DNA of 42,684 nt from DATFXM01 sp035315885 (lineage in GTDB: Bacteria > Acidobacteriota > Blastocatellia > UBA7656), in contig DATFXM010000005.1 of NCBI GenBank assembly GCA_035315885.1, positions 1 to 42,684 of the forward strand, read 5' to 3'. The position numbers and the translations under genes were made by a program. This document shows, one piece after another, positions 16,833-24,634 of this stretch. The notes under the pieces are model-generated. The model worked only from the letters and a program-made list of their open reading frames with translations, did no database searches and was not told the origin of the DNA. Each line of letters starts with the position of its first letter. Position 1 is the first letter of the stretch.

Positions 16833-16875
16833 GGCGCCGGCTGGGTGAGCGATCCTTGCCGGCGCCTTCGTCTTC
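16833..16875 (+). terminator. Candidate terminator after the subtilisin gene
   Basis: GGCGCCGGC (16833-16841) and GCCGGCGCC (16858-16866) form a perfect 9-bp stem with a 16-base loop, followed by TTCGTCTTC. A smaller hairpin GTTCCG/CGGAAC lies just upstream (16811-16828). The T-tract is poor, so efficiency is uncertain. Confidence 0.5.
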
Positions 16876-17027
16876 ATGGCGGCTCTCCAGTGTGAATCCT
16901 CGAACCTGAACACTCGCGGCGACGTTCTCAGAATTAATTGACACTCGTAGCGGCGACGATTTGTATTCATTGCTCTCGGGCTCCTCGATGCTTGTGAGTG
17001 CGTTGAAGTCTGATCCAGGAAAGAGGT

Positions 17028-19058
17028 ATGCGACTAATGAGAAGAACGGTTTCAGTGACGTCGTGCTTTCTCGCGCTGGCCTTGTTGATCCAGGCAGCCT
17101 TTGCTGATGGACCGGCGTCGGACAAACACCCATCGCGCCAGGGCGAGTGGCAGGCCTACGGACATGACCCGGGAGGAACGCGCTTTTCTCCGCTCGACCA
17201 GATCAACCGCTCGAATGTTTCGAAACTAAAGGTTGCGTGGACGTATCGGACCGGGGATTTCAACGACGGTACGAAGACTCGGGCTCAAACAACCTGGCAG
17301 CACACGCCGTTGCTGGTCGACGGGACGATGTATCTCGCGACTCCTTTCAACAGGGTCATTGCGCTCGATCCTGAGACCGGCGCCGAGAAATGGACCTACG
17401 ACCCGAAAATTGATCTGACAATTTCTTATGACAACCAACTGAATTGCCGCGGGCTCGCGACGTGGGCGGATCCGAAACCTGTCGCTGGAGCGCCGTCGAG
17501 ACGTTTGTTTATGGGAACAAACGATGCGCGGCTGATTTGTCTGGATGCCGCCACCGGCAAGCCTTGCGCCGGCTTTGGCAAAGACGGTCAGGTTGATCTG
17601 TCCATAGGTGTCGGCATTACCCGTCGCGGGTGGTATCAGGTGACCTCCCCTCCGGCGGTGGTCAACGGTGTTGTCGTAGTCGGCTCGGCCATCGGCGACA
17701 ACCAGACTGTGAATGCCCCGAGCGGTGTTGTCAGAGCTTATGATGCGCGAACCGGCGAGTTGAAATGGGCCTGGGATCCTGGTCCCCAGGACGACGCTGC
17801 GCAGCGTGCTCGTGTGGTCAAGGGAGGAGCGAAGGAGAAGCCTTCGGCTACAACTGAATACCGGAGAGGCTCAGCAAATGTATGGTCGATCATGACCACC
17901 GACGATCGACGCGACCTGGTGTTTGTTCCTACGGGGAATACCAGCCCGGACTACTACGGCGGGGTGCGCAACGGTAGCGACTACTACTCGAGTTCCGTAG
18001 TAGCGTTGCGCGGTTCGAGCGGTCAGGTGGTGTGGCACTTTCAAACGGTTCATCACGACATCTGGGATTACGATGTGCCGGCGGCGCCCGCGCTGATCAC
18101 CGTCAAGCGAGGCGGCCGTGAAATCCCAGCGGTCGCAGTTGCCACAAAAGTAGGCCATCTGTTTATCCTCAACCGTGATACCGGTAAACCGATTTTCCCA
18201 GTGGAAGAGCGCGCCGTCCCGCAAAATGCCGTTGAAGGCGAAACCCCTTCGCCGACACAGCCGTTTCCTGTTCTGCCGAAGCCGCTCAGGCCAGAGCGGC
18301 TGAATCCCGAAGACGCTTTCGGAATCAATGATGCGGATCGGGAAGACTGCCGCAAGCAGATCGCCGCGTTGCGCAACGATGGCGTGTTTACGCCTCCCAG
18401 TCTGAAGGGTACGCTGGTCTATCCGGGAGATGTTGGAGGGATGAACTGGTCGGGCATGTCGTTTGATCCCGTTCATGGCTTACTGATAACCAGCACCAAC
18501 CGGCTTGCGCGCGCGGTCACGCTGATTCCACGGGCCGGCATCGATGATAAGAAACTCAGGGAGATGCGCGCGGAGTCCCAAGGCCGATACGAGCTCGCGC
18601 CTCAAACGGGCACGCCTTACCTTATGAAGCGCGAGTTCATGCTGTCGCCGAATAAGGTTCCGTGCAATCCGCCACCGTGGAGCACTCTTGTCGCAATAGA
18701 TCTTTCAAATGGATCGGTCAAGTGGGAACGGCCGTTGGGATCGATCGGGCCACTGTCTCTTATTGTTCCTGATTCGGCGAAGTGGGGCTCGCCATCGCTT
18801 GGCGGATCGATCGTGACCGCGGGTGGGCTGGTGTTTGTCGCGGCGTCGATGGACGACTACCTGCGGGCATTCGATGTTGAGACTGGCGCGGAGTTGTGGA
18901 AGGCGAAGCTGCCCGCGGGCGGTCAGGCTACGCCGATGACCTACATGGTGAAAGAAGGAGGCAAGCAATTCCTGGTGATATGCGCAGGAGGTCATATGCG
19001 GCTGGGGACAAAAGCTGGTGATTATGTAGTGGCTTTTGCGCTGCCCTCGGGGGAATGA
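17028..19058 (+). CDS. PQQ-dependent quinoprotein (glucose-type) dehydrogenase
   Basis: 676 residues with a Sec signal peptide (MRLMRRTVSVTSCFLALALL, ending near AAFA), so periplasmic. It is an eight-bladed beta-propeller of the PQQ alcohol/glucose dehydrogenase superfamily. Blade motifs with Trp-docking signatures include VIALDPETGAEKWTYDP, VVRAYDARTGELKWAWDP and LRAFDVETGAELWKAKLP. The segment GGMNWSGMSFDPVHGLL and the C-terminal GGQATPMTY resemble membrane glucose dehydrogenase (Gcd) rather than methanol dehydrogenase. The five N-terminal membrane helices of Gcd are absent and there is no cytochrome c domain (no CxxCH), so electrons must go to a separate acceptor. Start ATG 17028; ATG 17037 is also possible behind the same AGGAAAGAGG. 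The exact substrate sugar or alcohol cannot be read from sequence. Confidence 0.92.
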   Translation: MRLMRRTVSVTSCFLALALLIQAAFADGPASDKHPSRQGEWQAYGHDPGGTRFSPLDQINRSNVSKLKVAWTYRTGDFNDGTKTRAQTTWQHTPLLVDGTMYLATPFNRVIALDPETGAEKWTYDPKIDLTISYDNQLNCRGLATWADPKPVAGAPSRRLFMGTNDARLICLDAATGKPCAGFGKDGQVDLSIGVGITRRGWYQVTSPPAVVNGVVVVGSAIGDNQTVNAPSGVVRAYDARTGELKWAWDPGPQDDAAQRARVVKGGAKEKPSATTEYRRGSANVWSIMTTDDRRDLVFVPTGNTSPDYYGGVRNGSDYYSSSVVALRGSSGQVVWHFQTVHHDIWDYDVPAAPALITVKRGGREIPAVAVATKVGHLFILNRDTGKPIFPVEERAVPQNAVEGETPSPTQPFPVLPKPLRPERLNPEDAFGINDADREDCRKQIAALRNDGVFTPPSLKGTLVYPGDVGGMNWSGMSFDPVHGLLITSTNRLARAVTLIPRAGIDDKKLREMRAESQGRYELAPQTGTPYLMKREFMLSPNKVPCNPPPWSTLVAIDLSNGSVKWERPLGSIGPLSLIVPDSAKWGSPSLGGSIVTAGGLVFVAASMDDYLRAFDVETGAELWKAKLPAGGQATPMTYMVKEGGKQFLVICAGGHMRLGTKAGDYVVAFALPSGE

Positions 19059-19087
19059 GAACCGAAGGAGCGAATGGGGGACGCGCC

Positions 19088-19270
19088 GAAGGGGCGAAGT
19101 GGGACGCGGAGACACGGGGACGCGAGGACGCGGAGATTCGAAGAAGCGAAGAGTCGCTGACGCGTCTAGAAATACGACGCCCCGAACGCACGATTAGCCG
19201 GTCTCCGCGTCTCGGCCTCTGCGTGTCGCCCCTTCGCCGTTTCTCCCCATACCTCGTCCCCGCGTCTCCT
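19088..19270. repeat. GC-rich inverted array R4 (GACGCGGAG-type units)
   Basis: The left part (19088-19140) contains repeated GGACGCG/GGAGACAC-like units; the right part (19199-19270) contains their complement (CCGCGTCTC, CTGCGTGTCGCCCC, CCCGCGTCTCC). The arms pair imperfectly around about 60 bases. It fills most of the gap between the PQQ dehydrogenase and tRNA-Arg. The unit length is about 7-8 bases and less regular than in the other arrays. Confidence 0.65.
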
Positions 19271-19280
19271 CTCCCCCTCT

Positions 19281-19310
19281 TTGCGTTACTTCGGAATACT
19301 GCGGTATTCT
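19281..19310 (+). promoter_or_regulatory. Candidate promoter for tRNA-Arg
   Basis: TTGCGT (19281-19286), an 18-base spacer and TATTCT (19305-19310) place transcription start around 19317, 12 bases before the tRNA. A perfect inverted repeat GAATAC-TGCG-GTATTC (19294-19309) overlaps the -10. Confidence 0.4.
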
Positions 19311-19328
19311 TCTCGCGTCAATTCGGAC

Positions 19329-19401
19329 GCCCGCGTAGCTCAGTGGATAGAGCGCTTGCCTCCGGAGCAAGAGGTCGCAGGTTCGACTCCTGCCGCGGGT
19401 A
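19329..19401 (+). tRNA. tRNA-Arg (anticodon CCG)
   Basis: Complete cloverleaf. The acceptor stem is GCCCGCG with CGCGGGT (first pair G-U); the D arm is GCTC/GAGC. The anticodon arm is CTTGC-CTCCGGA-GCAAG with anticodon CCG, reading CGG arginine codons. The T arm is GCAGG-TTCGACT-CCTGC and the discriminator is A. CCA is not encoded, since the genome continues CTCTG. It is convergent with peptide deformylase. Confidence 0.97.
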
Positions 19402-19455
19402 CTCTGATTCGAAACCATTCACAACTCTCATCTTTCCGTCAGTCTTATTTATTCG

Positions 19456-19899
19456 TCAAGCGGGCAATGTCTGGCCTGAGCAAAGGCGACCTTCCAGATG
19501 GTCGAACTCGTGTTGAATGACTTGCGCGCGTAAACCTTTGAAGCGCTCTTTCCTCCACTTGCCTTTTCTGTTCTGCCACTTCAGCTCGACTTCGTTGTAG
19601 CGCGACACCTTGTAGTCAAACCGGTCCTTGTCGAGGCTGTAGCAGCCTTCTTCGTGAATCGTAGTCCCCGCCTCCTCAATCGGTGTCAGCTCCGGATTGA
19701 TGTAGACCTCGTCAAGCGCGATGAACACGCGGATGTTTTTCCCAACCTGTGGGGCGGCGAGGCCGACCGGCTTTCCCCACGTCAGGCTCTCTTTAATGAA
19801 CAAGTACATCTCATCGATGAAGTCCCGGATTTCCTTCGTGATTCTTACGGGTTCGGATTTCCTGAGCAACAATGGGTCTGGATACTTTACGAGTTCCAT
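19456..19899 (-). CDS. def: Peptide deformylase
   Basis: Metalloenzyme that removes the N-formyl group from nascent proteins at the ribosome exit. The 147-residue protein has all three signature motifs: PVGLAAPQVG (44-53, motif I), EEGCYSL (83-89, motif II, metal ligand Cys86) and QHEFDHLEG (129-137, motif III, ligands His130 and His134, catalytic Glu131). The segment before motif III (WQNRKGKWRKERFKG) is unusually basic. ATG 19899 is the first possible start and matches the family N-terminus (VKYPDPLLLRKSEPV). It stands alone, without the usual fmt partner, convergent with tRNA-Arg and divergent from the next gene. Confidence 0.96.
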   Translation of the reverse strand: MELVKYPDPLLLRKSEPVRITKEIRDFIDEMYLFIKESLTWGKPVGLAAPQVGKNIRVFIALDEVYINPELTPIEEAGTTIHEEGCYSLDKDRFDYKVSRYNEVELKWQNRKGKWRKERFKGLRAQVIQHEFDHLEGRLCSGQTLPA

Positions 19900-20055
19900 A
19901 GAACGGCGTTCCGCACCGGCTCGAACTGGTGTCTAATATCTCTGCATAGATAAACTGACGTTAGTTGACCGGCTTCGAGTCTTATTCTCCGTGTTATGTC
20001 GCCCGTGCGGCGAGTTCTGGGGCCTGTCCGCGAGGAACTCTGTCCGGGAGGGAGA

Positions 20056-20625
20056 ATGCTAACACAAGTCTCAGCGCTGTTATTTTCATGCGTCCTGCTG
20101 TGGCCAGGCGATCTCTGGAGCAAAGCCGACTTGCAATCATCGTACGAGGATTCCGACGCGTACGAAGTGTACGCAGCGATTCTGCCCAGTGAATGGACCT
20201 TGCGGGTGGCCCACGCGAAGCGGCTTGTTTTCACGCAGGAGACGAGGCCTTATGAAATGTGCCTGCGCCCGGCGGAAGGCGAACAGAGTCTGTATGAGTC
20301 AGCAATAGCGGATTACATCAGCGTGAACAAAACCAAATGGCGACTCGGGAATCACTTCATCATCGAGCAGCCATACGAGATAGTCTCCCGCGATAGTCTG
20401 ACTTCGCTGGCATGGAAAGACTTTTATCGGAAGTATCCTGAGTCGGGCGGTTGGATTGAACTCTCCGCGGTGGGATTCAATCCTGAGAAGACGGTTGCTG
20501 TTGTTTATGTGGGTCACCATTGCGGGAACCTGTGTGCCGGCGGCCACTTTCAGGTGCTACTTAAGAAGAATGGTAAGTGGGCTCCGATCGAATGGAAGGG
20601 CATTGCTTGTGCCTGGGCTTCGTGA
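20056..20625 (+). CDS. Small secreted protein, unknown function
   Basis: 189 residues from ATG 20056, chosen because GGGAGGGAGA lies directly upstream and a signal peptide starts there (MLTQVSALLFSCVLLWPGD); the open frame upstream to 19996 gives a charged, unconvincing N-terminus. The mature part is mixed alpha/beta with a C-terminal signature HHCGNLCAGGHFQVLLKKNG. Comparable Cys-Gly-x-Leu-Cys-x-Gly segments followed by a short beta hairpin occur in hypothetical secreted proteins, so I treat it as a conserved domain of unknown role; the two cysteines could form a disulfide. It is divergent from def with no functional context. Confidence 0.75.
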   Translation: MLTQVSALLFSCVLLWPGDLWSKADLQSSYEDSDAYEVYAAILPSEWTLRVAHAKRLVFTQETRPYEMCLRPAEGEQSLYESAIADYISVNKTKWRLGNHFIIEQPYEIVSRDSLTSLAWKDFYRKYPESGGWIELSAVGFNPEKTVAVVYVGHHCGNLCAGGHFQVLLKKNGKWAPIEWKGIACAWAS

Positions 20626-20685
20626 TTCAGATTCTTCGACCGCACCGGGAATGCGTTTCAGGCACGATTCACGCACAACACGGAG

Positions 20686-20877
20686 CTACTTACTTTCCCC
20701 GATCCGCTTTCGATCTACGAGGCTGTCGATGACCGCAACGAGCTCCGCGGGCTCGATGGGCTTTGCCAGGTGAGACTGAAAACCGGCCGACAGCGATCGC
20801 AGACGGTCCTAGACCCGTGCGTGAGCCGTCAGCGCAATCGCCGGCGTGCGAAACTCTCGCTCCTTATCCATGGACCA
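20686..20877 (-). pseudogene. Remnant of a response-regulator receiver domain
   Basis: Leftward, the frame from about 20871 to the TAG at 20686-20688 reads MDKEREFRTPAIALTAHARV, a stop, then DRLRSLSAGFQSHLAKPIEP and AELVAVIDSLVDRKR. This is the C-terminal half of a CheY-like receiver of the kind fused to hybrid histidine kinases, including the LTA strand and the conserved Lys in AKP. An in-frame TAG at 20809-20811 interrupts it, and stop codons lie directly upstream, so the phosphoacceptor half and any kinase are gone. It occupies most of the 333-base gap between the secreted protein and uxaC. Confidence 0.78.
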
Positions 20878-20958
20878 TCATCAAACGATCGCCACGAGCG
20901 TCACCGAAGCCAGTGTCTAACCCCTCAGAGAATGAACAGAGGTCTTTTACGGCGTAGT

Positions 20959-22386
20959 TCAGTCGAATTTATACGACTGCTTTGGTAGACGATATGCGAG
21001 ATCGACGATCATCTCTTCTGCCTCCGATCGATCGATTATCCCTCGCAGCACCAGGCCTGCTAGCCAGTCCGCATCCACTCTACGAGCAAGATCGTGCCGC
21101 GCCGGTATCGAAGGGAATGCTCTCGTATCGTCATTGAAGCCCACCGTGTTGTAGAGCCCGGCCGTCTCCATCACCAGATCGCGGTACCGCCGCATGCCGT
21201 TGAAGCTGTCGTGGAACCACCAGGGCGGGCCGAGCTTGATGGCCGGATAGTGGCCCGCGAGCGGTGCAAGCTCCCGGGAGTAAGTGGATTCATCCAACGT
21301 GAACAAGACCAGAGTGAGCCGCGAATCGTTGCCAAACTTGTTCAGCAGCGGCAGCAGATTCCGCGTGAACTCGATCGGGATCGGAATGTCAGCGCCTTTG
21401 TCGGTACCGAAACGACGATTGATCACCGCGTTGTGATTGCGGTACGAGCCGGCGTGAAACTGCATGACCAGCCCGTCTTCTGCGCTCATCCTGGCGCTCT
21501 GAATTAACATGTGTCCGGTGAACAGTCTCGCGTCCTTCGAAGTTGCCTCGCCCCTGCGCGCACGATTGAAGATCAGGTCAGCTTGTGCCTCCGACAATTC
21601 GCCGGTGTAAGGCGTAGGGGCAGCGTGGTCGGTAGCTGCCGCTCCGGCTTTCTTAAAAAAGCCTCGTCGTTCTTCCAATGCCTGGACCAGCCGCGCAGCG
21701 CTGCTGATTTCAAAACGCACGATATCGCTCAAGCGCTCGATGTTGTTTCGCCAATCGGGCCGGTCTACGTTGATTACGCCGTCGGGACGGAAGGTGGGGA
21801 GAATTCGACCTTTCCAACCCGAACGGCGAATTGCCTCATGGTGCTCGAGAGAATCCGTCGCCGCGTCCGTAGTCGCCAGGACTTCGATGTTGAAGCGCTC
21901 GTAGAGCTGTCTGGGTTTGAACTCGGGTCTCGCCAGCCGCTCAGCTATGTGATCGTATACAGCCTGAGCCGTCTGGCTGTTTAGTTTTTCTCTCACGCCG
22001 AACACTTCGGCTAACTCGTGCTTCAGCCAAACTCCGGTAGGCGTGCCTCGAAAGAGATAAAAATTGTCGGCGAACAATTGCCAGATCGCGCGATGATCCG
22101 TCTCAACAGGAGTGCCGTCGACGGACGGTATGCCGAGCCGCTCGAGGGCAATGCCCTGAGAATAGAGCATTCTGAAAATATAGTGGTCTGGAGTCAGCAG
22201 GAGGTCGGTGGGGGTCCCGTATTGATAGTCAAGATCGGCGAACATTCGAGGGTCGACGTGGCCGTGCGGGCAAACCAGGGGCAGGTTCACCACCGTCGAG
22301 TAGAGGGACTCGGCCAGCTCCTTTTGTCTCGGATTTGGATCGAAGTACCGATCGTGCGGCAGAACACCCTGTGATCTCTTCACCAT
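20959..22386 (-). CDS. uxaC: Glucuronate/galacturonate isomerase
   Basis: Interconverts D-glucuronate with D-fructuronate and D-galacturonate with D-tagaturonate, the entry step of hexuronate catabolism; cytoplasmic amidohydrolase-superfamily enzyme. The N-terminal metal motif CPHGHVDPRMFADLD (His41, His43) is diagnostic, and family blocks such as LLTPDHYIFRMLYSQG and VLATTDAATDSLEHH follow. I set the start at ATG 22386 because GGAGAT lies just upstream; an in-frame TTG at 22398 is weaker. Length 475 residues, normal for UxaC. It is the last gene of the leftward sugar run, separated from the preceding Gfo/Idh gene by repeat array R5. The downstream routes are represented by manD and the uxaA-like gene in the same island. 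Confidence 0.97.
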   Translation of the reverse strand: MVKRSQGVLPHDRYFDPNPRQKELAESLYSTVVNLPLVCPHGHVDPRMFADLDYQYGTPTDLLLTPDHYIFRMLYSQGIALERLGIPSVDGTPVETDHRAIWQLFADNFYLFRGTPTGVWLKHELAEVFGVREKLNSQTAQAVYDHIAERLARPEFKPRQLYERFNIEVLATTDAATDSLEHHEAIRRSGWKGRILPTFRPDGVINVDRPDWRNNIERLSDIVRFEISSAARLVQALEERRGFFKKAGAAATDHAAPTPYTGELSEAQADLIFNRARRGEATSKDARLFTGHMLIQSARMSAEDGLVMQFHAGSYRNHNAVINRRFGTDKGADIPIPIEFTRNLLPLLNKFGNDSRLTLVLFTLDESTYSRELAPLAGHYPAIKLGPPWWFHDSFNGMRRYRDLVMETAGLYNTVGFNDDTRAFPSIPARHDLARRVDADWLAGLVLRGIIDRSEAEEMIVDLAYRLPKQSYKFD

Positions 22387-22412
22387 TTGTATCTCCAACC
22401 CCAGGTTGCGTA

Positions 22413-22541
22413 CCGAGTGCTGAGTGCTGAGTATTGAGTGCTGAGTAAGAACCTCGAAGGGGTGCCCTATGAGTGCGCATTCTTCGGGTTCGCTGGGCCA
22501 TCTGCAACTCCTTCGGCGTCCGTCTCAGCACTCAGCACTAC
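22413..22541. repeat. Inverted heptamer array R5 (CTGAGTG units) overlapping a gene end
   Basis: Left arm 22415-22446 is four to five CTGAGTG-type units; the short right arm 22524-22537 is CTCAGCACTCAGCAC. The stretch between the arms holds the last 20 or so codons of the upstream Gfo/Idh gene, so the right arm is translated (VLSAE) as part of that protein. Confidence 0.85.
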
Positions 22542-23549
22542 TCTCTCCCCAGTTCTCGAAGACTGATATATCCCCTCGACTACTTGAAGGCTGCGACGCG
22601 CGTCACTTCCATCGCACAGTGGTACTCGGTCATCGCGGATTGAAATCAAGAAGTCCTCGATCACCGCGCGATGACCTCTTGTGTCGGAGACAACGTGTGA
22701 CGACGCTCGCTCGTCTTGTTGAGGTTCGGCTGCAATCGCGTCCGCACGATTTCGTAAGCGTGAGCTTTCTATCCGGTCGTTCTCAACTACGACTGTGCCT
22801 TCGGTCCAAGTAAGTTCGAGTCGCCGGGCGAATCCGGGATAAACGCAAGTTGACGCCTCAAGCGTCCCTATCGCGCCGCTGTCGAATTCCAGGATCGCCA
22901 CCGCCAAGTCTTCTGCCTCGATTTTGTGTGACGCGGTTCTGGTGATTGCACTGACCGCCCTCACATTCCCCATTAACCAAATCAGCAGGTCAACGGTGTG
23001 AATCCCCTGATTAATGAGAGCGCCGCCGCCATCCAGGGCCCATGTCCCTCGCCATCGCGAACCGCTGTAGTATTCGGCAGGCCGGTACCACTTTACGCCG
23101 GCCGAAGCCACGATCGCTCTGCCGAGACTACCCGAATCGATCAGTCTTTTGAGCGCGATTAAGTCCGGCGCTGTCCGGTCCTGAAAAAACACACCGAGCT
23201 TTACTCGGTGCCTTTCACACTCGGCGATCAATTCATCGGCCCGCCCTGTTGCAACATCTATCGGTTTCTCGACGAGAACATGTTTTCCGCGTCCGGCCGC
23301 CTGTATGCCGTGTGCCGCGTGCAGACCTGATGGACTGCCGACGAGAACGACCTCCATAGGTTCGTGTAGCAGAAAGGCGTCAATGTCGTGGTACGGAGTT
23401 GCCGAGCATTCCCGGGCTAGCAGATCTACCTTTTCTTTATTCTGGCCGCAAACGGCTACGACTTCGCCGCCTTCGATTTCTCTCGCCGCGCTGGCATGAG
23501 TCCGGCTGATGTTGCCGCCGCCCAGAATCCCGAAGTGGGTCGTCATCAT
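22467..23549 (-). CDS. Gfo/Idh/MocA family NAD(P)-dependent oxidoreductase
   Basis: 360 residues from ATG 23549 (or the adjacent ATG 23546), two bases after the stop of the PmoA-like gene, so translation is probably coupled. The Rossmann motif FGILGGGNISRTH is at the N-terminus, followed by the VEKPID dinucleotide/substrate motif with its Lys. The catalytic-domain block is NQGIHTVDLLIWLMG with His and Asp. These enzymes oxidise or reduce sugar or inositol hydroxyls, often making or using 3-keto sugars. There is no signal peptide, so it is cytosolic, unlike the second Gfo/Idh of the operon. The normal family end (about SRTGERV) is followed by roughly 24 residues (from VLSAETDAEG) partly encoded by repeat R5. 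The longer upstream frame to 23753 overlaps the PmoA-like gene and is not used. Confidence 0.92.
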   Translation of the reverse strand: MMTTHFGILGGGNISRTHASAAREIEGGEVVAVCGQNKEKVDLLARECSATPYHDIDAFLLHEPMEVVLVGSPSGLHAAHGIQAAGRGKHVLVEKPIDVATGRADELIAECERHRVKLGVFFQDRTAPDLIALKRLIDSGSLGRAIVASAGVKWYRPAEYYSGSRWRGTWALDGGGALINQGIHTVDLLIWLMGNVRAVSAITRTASHKIEAEDLAVAILEFDSGAIGTLEASTCVYPGFARRLELTWTEGTVVVENDRIESSRLRNRADAIAAEPQQDERASSHVVSDTRGHRAVIEDFLISIRDDRVPLCDGSDARRSLQVVEGIYQSSRTGERVVLSAETDAEGVADGPANPKNAHS

Positions 23550-23551
23550 CG

Positions 23552-24634
23552 TCACTTGTTGCCGGCAGCAAACGTCTCGAATTGCGTCTTGATGTCCTGG
23601 GCAGACTTTGGACCCGACAGAATGAGCACCCGATACCTGAATGTGACGCTCTGATGCGCTTCGAGGGTGAAGTTCAGTTTCTGCTTTCCTTCGCTGAATA
23701 CTTTCTGCCCCAGCGGGTTTGCCGCGAACAATCCGTAACCTCGTGCGTGCCAATAGGTGGGATAACCCGGGTTGTCAGGATGATCCAGCACAGCCAACGT
23801 GATGGGTTCGTTGCCGATTTGTCCGGAGAGCGCAGTCCATTTGCCGCGCGTCCCCCACACCGCATCGCCGGTTTTGCCTTCGCTGCTCCGATAGATGCCG
23901 GTTACAACGGTGTTGTCGAGCTTTGCAATGGCAGTCGCCTTGCCGCTAGCGTCGGTGAACACCTCGGCTTTATCGGCGGGCTGCTCGAGTTGCCTTGCGA
24001 CTCGAATACCCAGCACGCCTTCTTTGTTGTCGTTGAACACTACTCGTCTGTCTAACGCAGTCAGTCGCGTGATTCGATCGATGACGCGCTCGTTTTCTCC
24101 GGCGTGGAAGACGAAGGTGGTGTCTTCGTTGAGCAGAGGTTTGCCGTCCGGGCCCAGCCACACCATCTCAACCTCCAGCTCAGCCTGGTTCCTTCCGCTC
24201 TTCGTTCTCTTGATCCTGCTGTGACGTATTGTCCCGTACTTGTCTTTCTCCTCGGGTTTAATGGCCTCTGAATTGTTCCAGAAATCGAGGCCGTTGACGT
24301 CGCCGTAGTTGAACCACAAACCGACGTGATGCGGATGGTCGACTCGCTCCCCCGGTCTCGGCTCGAGAGGGTAGCCGCGCGTGACAACCGTTCCACTAGC
24401 GGTGCGCAACGGAAAGAGCACCGGCTTCTTTATCGACTCGGGCCAGATGTACGAAGTGAACGGCTTGCCATCCACTAAGACGTCAACCCGACGTCCGGCC
24501 TCGTCCGGAACCAGCTTTACGTCCGAACCCGCAGGCTTGGTTTGTGCTGACGCGCTCCAACACAACAGCGCGATGAACAGTGCTGGAAGGCATGCGTCCA
24601 ACAACCGCCGAGGTGGTTTTGATGCTTTGCTCAC
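23552..24634 (-). CDS. DUF6807 (PmoA-like) secreted protein
   Basis: 360 residues with a signal peptide (ending near LLCWSASAQ). The mature protein has the hallmark block RVDHPHHVGLWFNYGDVNGLDFWN, VLFPLRTASGTVVTRGYPLEP, and a C-terminal HPDNPGYPTYWHARGYGLFAANPLG. This is the family labelled PmoA or DUF6807 in databases; the methane-oxygenase name is a misnomer as far as I know, and no methane chemistry is implied. Members occur beside Gfo/Idh and TIM-barrel sugar isomerases in Acidobacteria, Planctomycetes and Bacteroidetes, which suggests periplasmic carbohydrate processing. The start is GTG 24634, overlapping the previous stop as GTGA, and two bases separate its own stop from the next gene. 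The exact reaction is unknown. Confidence 0.88.
   Translation of the reverse strand: MSKASKPPRRLLDACLPALFIALLCWSASAQTKPAGSDVKLVPDEAGRRVDVLVDGKPFTSYIWPESIKKPVLFPLRTASGTVVTRGYPLEPRPGERVDHPHHVGLWFNYGDVNGLDFWNNSEAIKPEEKDKYGTIRHSRIKRTKSGRNQAELEVEMVWLGPDGKPLLNEDTTFVFHAGENERVIDRITRLTALDRRVVFNDNKEGVLGIRVARQLEQPADKAEVFTDASGKATAIAKLDNTVVTGIYRSSEGKTGDAVWGTRGKWTALSGQIGNEPITLAVLDHPDNPGYPTYWHARGYGLFAANPLGQKVFSEGKQKLNFTLEAHQSVTFRYRVLILSGPKSAQDIKTQFETFAAGNK

Noticed and set aside
23550..23753. N-terminal extension of the cytosolic Gfo/Idh to 23753
   Set aside because: It would overlap the PmoA-like coding end by 200 bases; the Rossmann motif begins right after ATG 23549.
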